Shown here: piece by piece, positions 7,162-10,834 of the stretch | Layout of the letters: each line of letters begins with the position of its first letter | How positions within the stretch are numbered: position 1 is the stretch's first letter | NCBI GenBank assembly: GCA_016201645.1 | Contig: JACQCL010000138.1 | Location: 1-10,834, forward strand | DNA: 10,834 nt | Reading direction: 5' to 3' | Source of the DNA: Candidatus Rokuibacteriota bacterium | Lineage (GTDB): Bacteria; Methylomirabilota; Methylomirabilia; Rokubacteriales; CSP1-6 | Translations under genes and position numbers: made by a program | The notes under the pieces: generated by a model | What the model was told of the DNA's origin: nothing | Seen by the model: only the letters and a program-made list of their open reading frames with translations | The model's database searches: none

Positions 7162-8466
7162 ATGCGTGGCCATTTCCGGAAAGCCGTCCTGCTCGCGGCG
7201 GTTCTGACCGCCGCGTGCGCCCAGACCGAGAGGCCGAGCACGACGGGGCGCCCGCCGACCCCGTGGGTTTCGCACGCGATCCCCGAGGCCAAGGGGGAGG
7301 TCAAGATCCTCCCCGACGGCAAGAAGGTCCATGTGCGCTACAAGGGATGGACCACCGAGGACTTCAGCCAGTTTCGCACGTATGCCTACGACGACATGCG
7401 ACCAGCACCGCCCGTCAGCAAGGCTCCGATGCCTCCGGTCACGGGCGATCCGAAGGCAGGGCGGAAGCTCTTCCTGGCCCGGGCCAAGGGGCCGTGCACC
7501 GGCTGCCATCTGATTCCCGGCGACGATGTCTGGCCGGCGGGAAACGTCGGGCCGGATCTCTCGACCTACGGGGATCGGAAGCTCCCCGACGAGTACGTGT
7601 TCACCCAAGTTTACGACTCGCGGAAGTTTTTCCCGAACACGACGATGCCACCGTGGGGAACGGCGGGGATCTTGACGCCCGAGGAGATCGTGCACATCGT
7701 GGCGTTTCTCCAGACCTTGAAGGGACCGGTCGCGCCGGAGAAGGACCCGAACCGGAACCCGGACACCCGGGCCAAGCCGGTGGGTTTCGGCGATAACCTC
7801 GATCCGACCAACAACCCCGCCGTCGTCCTGGCCGAAGGCGCCATGAGCCTCTGGAGCAAAAAGGGGCCGACGGGCAAAGCGTGCGCCGATTGTCACGGGG
7901 GCGGCCCGGAGAAATCCATGAAGGGCGTGGCCACCCGCTACCCGAGGTACGTCACAGCCTTCCAGCGCGTGATGAGCATCGAGGACTTTCTCACGGTTCA
8001 CGCTCCAGCGACCACGGGCCTCGGGATGCTCGCCCAGAGTGATGACAATCTCCACATGACCGTGCTCATCAAGATGCAGTCGAATGGCATGCCGGTCAGC
8101 GTGGACGTCTCGAGCCCGGAGGCCAGGGCGGCCTTCGAGCGCGGGCGGGCCAGCTACTTCAAGAAAGTGGGCCAGCGCAGCCATGCCTGCGCCGACTGCC
8201 ATACGAAGGGAGCGGGGCAGGGCGCCGAGAAGTTCCTCGGCGGCCGCCTGCTCGGTGACGCCGAGACTGGGTTCACCAAGCATTTCCCCCTCTGGCGGAC
8301 CAGCCAAGCGGCCGTCTGGGACATGCGCCGGCGCATGCAGTGGTGCATGACGCCGCTCGGGATGAACATGCTGCCAGCCGATGCAGTGGAGTACGCCGAG
8401 CTCGAGCTCTTCCTCACCGCCTTTGACAACGGCCAGCCGATGAGCGTCCCCGGTATCCGGCACTAG
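7162..8466 (+). CDS. soxXA: Fused SoxX-SoxA tri-haem c-type cytochrome (L-cysteine S-thiosulfotransferase)
   Basis: SoxXA conjugates thiosulfate oxidatively to the SoxY cysteine. It is normally two polypeptides; here one 434-residue chain carries both. Residues 1-19 form a signal ending in LTAAC, a possible lipobox with Cys19. A SoxX-like domain spans about 94-190: GDPKAGRKLF, haem motif CTGCH (112-116), GNVGPDLSTYG, probable ligand Met162 in PNTTMPPWG, and ILTPEEIVHIVAFLQTLK. A proline-rich linker follows. The diheme SoxA-like part covers about 215-434: CADCH (241-245), SMKGVATRYPRY, MQSNGMPVSV, second CADCH (343-347), RRRMQWC with Cys395 matching the persulfide haem-2 ligand cysteine, and a C-terminal YAELELFLTAFDNGQPMSVPGIR. 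Where SoxA usually has INLCR, the haem-1 ligand cysteine, this protein has LTVHA with His280. GGAG at 7149-7152 supports the ATG. soxB begins three bases later. Confidence 0.9.
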   Translation: MRGHFRKAVLLAAVLTAACAQTERPSTTGRPPTPWVSHAIPEAKGEVKILPDGKKVHVRYKGWTTEDFSQFRTYAYDDMRPAPPVSKAPMPPVTGDPKAGRKLFLARAKGPCTGCHLIPGDDVWPAGNVGPDLSTYGDRKLPDEYVFTQVYDSRKFFPNTTMPPWGTAGILTPEEIVHIVAFLQTLKGPVAPEKDPNRNPDTRAKPVGFGDNLDPTNNPAVVLAEGAMSLWSKKGPTGKACADCHGGGPEKSMKGVATRYPRYVTAFQRVMSIEDFLTVHAPATTGLGMLAQSDDNLHMTVLIKMQSNGMPVSVDVSSPEARAAFERGRASYFKKVGQRSHACADCHTKGAGQGAEKFLGGRLLGDAETGFTKHFPLWRTSQAAVWDMRRRMQWCMTPLGMNMLPADAVEYAELELFLTAFDNGQPMSVPGIRH

Positions 8467-8469
8467 GCT

Positions 8470-10152
8470 GTGGAAGTAACCCGACGGGATCTGCTGAAGC
8501 TGGTGGCGATCGCGGGAGGCCTCGGCTTCATGCCCTCCGCCCTTTCCGCCGCCCTCGCGCCTGAGCGGCTCCTCGAGTTTCAGGCGCTCGGCAACGTGAC
8601 CCTCCTTCATCTGACCGACCCGCACGGCACGCTCTGTCCGGTCTATTACCGCGAGCCCGACACCGTCCTGGGGGTCGGGGGCGAGGCCGGGAAGCCGCCG
8701 TACCTGACGGGTGAGGCGTTTCTCCGGGCATACGGGCTCGCGCGGCGATCCGCGGAAGCCTATGCGTACACGCATGTGGATTTTCCCGCGCTGGCAGCCC
8801 AGTACGGCAAGATGGGGGGCTACGCTCACCTGGCCACCCTCGTCAAGCGCACGCGCGACGAGCGACCGGGGAAGACGCTCCTCTTGGACGGAGGGGATAC
8901 GTTGCAGGGGTCGGCCACCGCGCTCTGGAGCCGCGGAGAGGACATGCTCCGGGCGGCCAACCAGCTCGGCGTGGATGTCTTCACCCCTCACTGGGAATTC
9001 ATGTACGGCATCGATCGAGTCAAGGAACTCTTTGGCGACCGGGAGAACCGAGGCATGTTCGCCGGAGAGTTCGTCGCCCACAACATCTCTGACACCAAGT
9101 GGGGAGATCCGGTCTTCCGCCCGTACGCAATCAAGGAGGTCGGCGGGATCACAGTGGGCGTCATCGGCCAGGCGTTTCCCTACGTCCCGGTGTCTCACCC
9201 CCGGCGCTTCGTTCCTGACCTCACGTTCGGCATCAGGGAGGCCGAGGTCCAGAAGCTGGTCGGCGAGCTCCGGGACGGGAAAAAAGTGGACCTGGTCGTC
9301 CTCCTGAGCCACAACGGGATCGCGGTGGATTTGAAGCTGGCCGCACGGGTCCGCGGATTGGACGTCGTCCTGGGCGGCCATACCCACGACGCCCTTGTCG
9401 AGCCGATCCTGATCGGCAAGACGCTCGTCATCAACTCAGGCGCCCACGGGAAGTTCCTGAGCCGACTGGACCTCGACGTCAAAGACGGGCAGGTCGTCGG
9501 CTACCGGTACAAGCTGATCCCGATCCTCTCCCGCTTTCTCCCCGAGGATCCGGACATGGCGCGCTTGATTTCCCAGAGCCGGGGGCCGCATGAGCCGAAG
9601 CTGGCGGAGACTCTGGCGGTCTCGGAGACGCTGCTCTTCCGCCGCGGCAACTTCAACGGCCCCTTCGACGAGATCATCCTGGACGCGCTCCGCAAGCGGG
9701 CAGACGCCGAGGTGGCCTTCTCGCCCGGCTTCCGCTGGGGTGTGACCATCCTTCCCGGCCAGGCGATCACGCTGGAGGACGTGTACTCACACACGGCGGT
9801 GACCTATCCCCACACCTGGGTGCGCGAGCTGACGGGGGCGGAGATTCTTCGCATCATGGAGGACGTGGCCGACAACCTCTTCAATCGAGACCCGTACTAC
9901 CGCCAGGGCGGGGATATGGTGCGCGTGGGGGGAGCGACGTACGCCATTGACATCGGGAAGGAGATGGGGCGGCGGATTTCCGACGTCCGCGTCGGTGGTC
10001 GGCCTCTCAGTCCCGCGCGTCGCTACAAGGCGACCGGCTGGGCCAGCCTCGGAGAAGCCAATGGTCCGCCGGCCTGGGATGTCGTCGCCGACCATCTCCG
10101 GTCGGTCAAGCGGGTGAAGCTCGATCCGCGTCCGCGGGTGAAAATCTTATAG
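8470..10152 (+). CDS. soxB: Thiosulfohydrolase SoxB
   Basis: SoxB is the dimanganese enzyme that hydrolyses the terminal sulfone from S-thiosulfonate-cysteinyl SoxY, releasing sulfate. The 560-residue product starts with a GTG three bases after the soxXA stop. It carries a twin-arginine signal, TRRDLLKLVAIAGG (Arg5/Arg6), for folded export. The metallophosphatase motifs appear in order: TDPH (Asp50/His52), DGGDT (Asp143), HWEF (174-177), LLSHNG (His281) and GGHTHD (His304/His306). SoxB hallmarks PVYYREP, AQYGKMGGYAHLATLVKR, GQAFPYVPVSHPRRFVPDLTFG and LSRLDLDVKDG are all present, followed by the 5'-nucleotidase C-terminal domain. It differs from most SoxB I know in a cysteine at position 56 and a proline before HWEF. 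Length is normal and no frameshift is seen. Confidence 0.97.
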   Translation: MEVTRRDLLKLVAIAGGLGFMPSALSAALAPERLLEFQALGNVTLLHLTDPHGTLCPVYYREPDTVLGVGGEAGKPPYLTGEAFLRAYGLARRSAEAYAYTHVDFPALAAQYGKMGGYAHLATLVKRTRDERPGKTLLLDGGDTLQGSATALWSRGEDMLRAANQLGVDVFTPHWEFMYGIDRVKELFGDRENRGMFAGEFVAHNISDTKWGDPVFRPYAIKEVGGITVGVIGQAFPYVPVSHPRRFVPDLTFGIREAEVQKLVGELRDGKKVDLVVLLSHNGIAVDLKLAARVRGLDVVLGGHTHDALVEPILIGKTLVINSGAHGKFLSRLDLDVKDGQVVGYRYKLIPILSRFLPEDPDMARLISQSRGPHEPKLAETLAVSETLLFRRGNFNGPFDEIILDALRKRADAEVAFSPGFRWGVTILPGQAITLEDVYSHTAVTYPHTWVRELTGAEILRIMEDVADNLFNRDPYYRQGGDMVRVGGATYAIDIGKEMGRRISDVRVGGRPLSPARRYKATGWASLGEANGPPAWDVVADHLRSVKRVKLDPRPRVKIL

Positions 10153-10168
10153 GGAGGGCGGGGAGCGC

Positions 10169-10666
10169 ATGAGACGATCTCTGCGTGGAGCGGCGCCCAT
10201 CGTTCTTGTCATGCTCCTGGCTGGCATCGCGGCGGGTGGCGAAGGGCCCGCCATCAGAAAGGTCGTCGTCACTCTCCCCTTCGAGGAAGTCGAGCTGATC
10301 GTGACCTCCGAGGCCCAGCAGAGAAATCTAAACCTGGTCAACGTCATAGACATCCGGAAGGGGATGGAGAACCGGGGTGGTACCTTCCGGAAATACAAGA
10401 TCTACCAGTTCTGCAACCTGGAGCTGGGTGTCCGGATCCTCGCCGAATCCCTTGACTACGGAGCCTTCCAGTTGTGTAGCATCGTCGTCTACGAAGTGGA
10501 CGCCTCGCGCACCGCCCTCGTCTCCGCCCGGCAGACGTGGGTCGTCCAGGCCCTGCCCGGCCCACCTCCCAGCCCTGCCGCGCTTGCGCTGGCGCGGCAG
10601 TTTGAGCGGATCATTGACGAAATCTTCGATGCGGTGGTGGAGGAGGCCAGGGTGAAGGGCAGGTGA
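10169..10666 (+). CDS. Exported DUF302-like protein of unknown function
   Basis: This is a 165-residue protein with a Sec-type signal (MRRSLRG, then a hydrophobic run to about residue 22). The body fits the DUF302 pattern: EVELIVTSEAQQRNLNLVNVIDI, then KYKIYQFCNLELGVRILAES and a final FQLCSIVVYEVD strand. It contains two cysteines, Cys82 in FCNLELG and Cys103 in QLCSIV, which could be close in the fold; whether they form a disulfide or bind a ligand is unknown. A helical C-terminal tail (ALARQFERIIDEIFDAVVEEAR) may be an oligomerisation helix. The ATG is preceded by GGGAGG at 10153-10158, and soxB ends 16 bases upstream, so it is probably cotranscribed with the sox genes. DUF302 members have no established biochemical function; a periplasmic role in sulfur metabolism is inference only. 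Confidence 0.75.
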   Translation: MRRSLRGAAPIVLVMLLAGIAAGGEGPAIRKVVVTLPFEEVELIVTSEAQQRNLNLVNVIDIRKGMENRGGTFRKYKIYQFCNLELGVRILAESLDYGAFQLCSIVVYEVDASRTALVSARQTWVVQALPGPPPSPAALALARQFERIIDEIFDAVVEEARVKGR

Positions 10667-10696
10667 CGTGGAGACGATGGTCGTCAAGCGAAGGCT

Positions 10697-10834
10697 ATGA
10701 AACGAGAGAGGCAGAAGGGACGGACCGTCTCTGACCTGAAAAACGCGTGGCCGGCCCTCCCTCCCGCCAAGCGGATCCGGCAGTTTGAGCGGCTGCCGCG
10801 CGCGGAGGCCCAGGACTTCTTCCTCGGCCTGGAC
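10697..10834 (+). CDS. N-terminal fragment of an uncharacterised protein, MgtE-N-like helical pattern
   Basis: The first 46 codons of a gene run off the right edge. The visible product begins MKRERQKGRTVSDLKNAW and continues with a charged, helical stretch, PALPPAKRIRQFERLPRAE and AQDFFLGLD. The spacing of LPPAKR, FERLPRAEA and FFLGLD recalls the MgtE intracellular N-domain or related helical repeats, in which short helices end in LP. I cannot assign it firmly on 46 residues. The ATG is the first possible start after an in-frame stop at 10664-10666. It overlaps a 7-codon reading frame (10677-10700) by ATGA. AAGG sits only two bases before the ATG, so the ribosome site is poor. The reading frame has the same codon style as its neighbours. 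Confidence 0.55.
   Translation, partial: MKRERQKGRTVSDLKNAWPALPPAKRIRQFERLPRAEAQDFFLGLD

Noticed and set aside
5085..7322. Long minus-strand open frame of 745 codons
   Set aside because: It lies antisense to the thioredoxin-toroid gene, soxY and soxZ, all of which have clear family motifs. Long antisense open frames are common in GC-rich DNA, and the translated product resembles no family I know.
7690..7870. Possible split of the SoxX-SoxA fusion into two genes by an internal start
   Set aside because: The frame is open throughout. No stop codon lies between the domains, and I saw no Shine-Dalgarno and ATG pair with a signal peptide at the start of the SoxA part, which would need its own export signal.
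7135..9387. Long minus-strand open frame of 750 codons
   Set aside because: It is antisense to soxXA and soxB, which are securely identified. The product is rich in Arg, His, Gly and Pro, as expected of a shadow frame.
10677..10700. Seven-codon reading frame overlapping the last gene's ATG
   Set aside because: It is too short to support as a leader peptide; no ribosome site or attenuator structure was seen.

Overview
This is a GC-rich window from a bacterium with very tight gene packing. One partial gene lies on the minus strand at the left edge. After it come ten genes, the last cut by the window edge, all on the plus strand, with gaps of only about 3 to 30 bases. The gene content and composition would fit a soil or subsurface lineage such as Rokubacteria/Methylomirabilota or a deltaproteobacterium-like group. 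That taxonomic guess is inference and is weakly held. I see no RNA genes, insertion sequences, CRISPR arrays or long repeats.

Layout: at 1-368 (minus) is the N-terminal part of a SAM-dependent methyltransferase resembling the arsenite methyltransferase family. A 170-base divergent intergenic region (369-538), with a locally AT-rich patch, is the only sizeable non-coding stretch. The plus-strand run then begins with a threonine synthase-like PLP enzyme (539-1774) and an elongation factor G paralogue (1801-3885). It continues with a TauE/SafE-type anion exporter (3906-4712) and an exported thioredoxin plus alpha/alpha-toroid protein related to the YyaL/SPATA20 family (4719-6290). A thiosulfate-oxidation block follows: soxY (6309-6812), soxZ (6816-7148), a fused soxX-soxA tri-haem cytochrome (7162-8466) and soxB (8470-10152). 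An exported DUF302-like protein (10169-10666) and the start of a protein with a MgtE-N-like helical pattern (10697 to the end) close the window.

How it fits together: SoxYZ carries sulfur intermediates on the cysteine of the SoxY C-terminal GGCGG arm. The fused SoxXA would oxidatively load thiosulfate onto that cysteine, and SoxB would hydrolyse the terminal sulfone to sulfate. No soxCD is present in the window, so if it is absent from the genome this is a truncated Sox pathway that leaves sulfane sulfur for another route. The TauE/SafE exporter and the periplasmic CxxC protein immediately upstream are natural candidates for sulfur-anion export and for keeping the SoxY cysteine reduced, in place of the usual SoxV/SoxW.

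The most notable observation is the single-chain SoxX-SoxA protein. It has three haem motifs and a likely lipoprotein signal. The position that normally supplies the cysteine ligand of the first SoxA haem appears to be a histidine, leaving only one non-haem cysteine (Cys395) in the mature protein apart from the lipobox cysteine.
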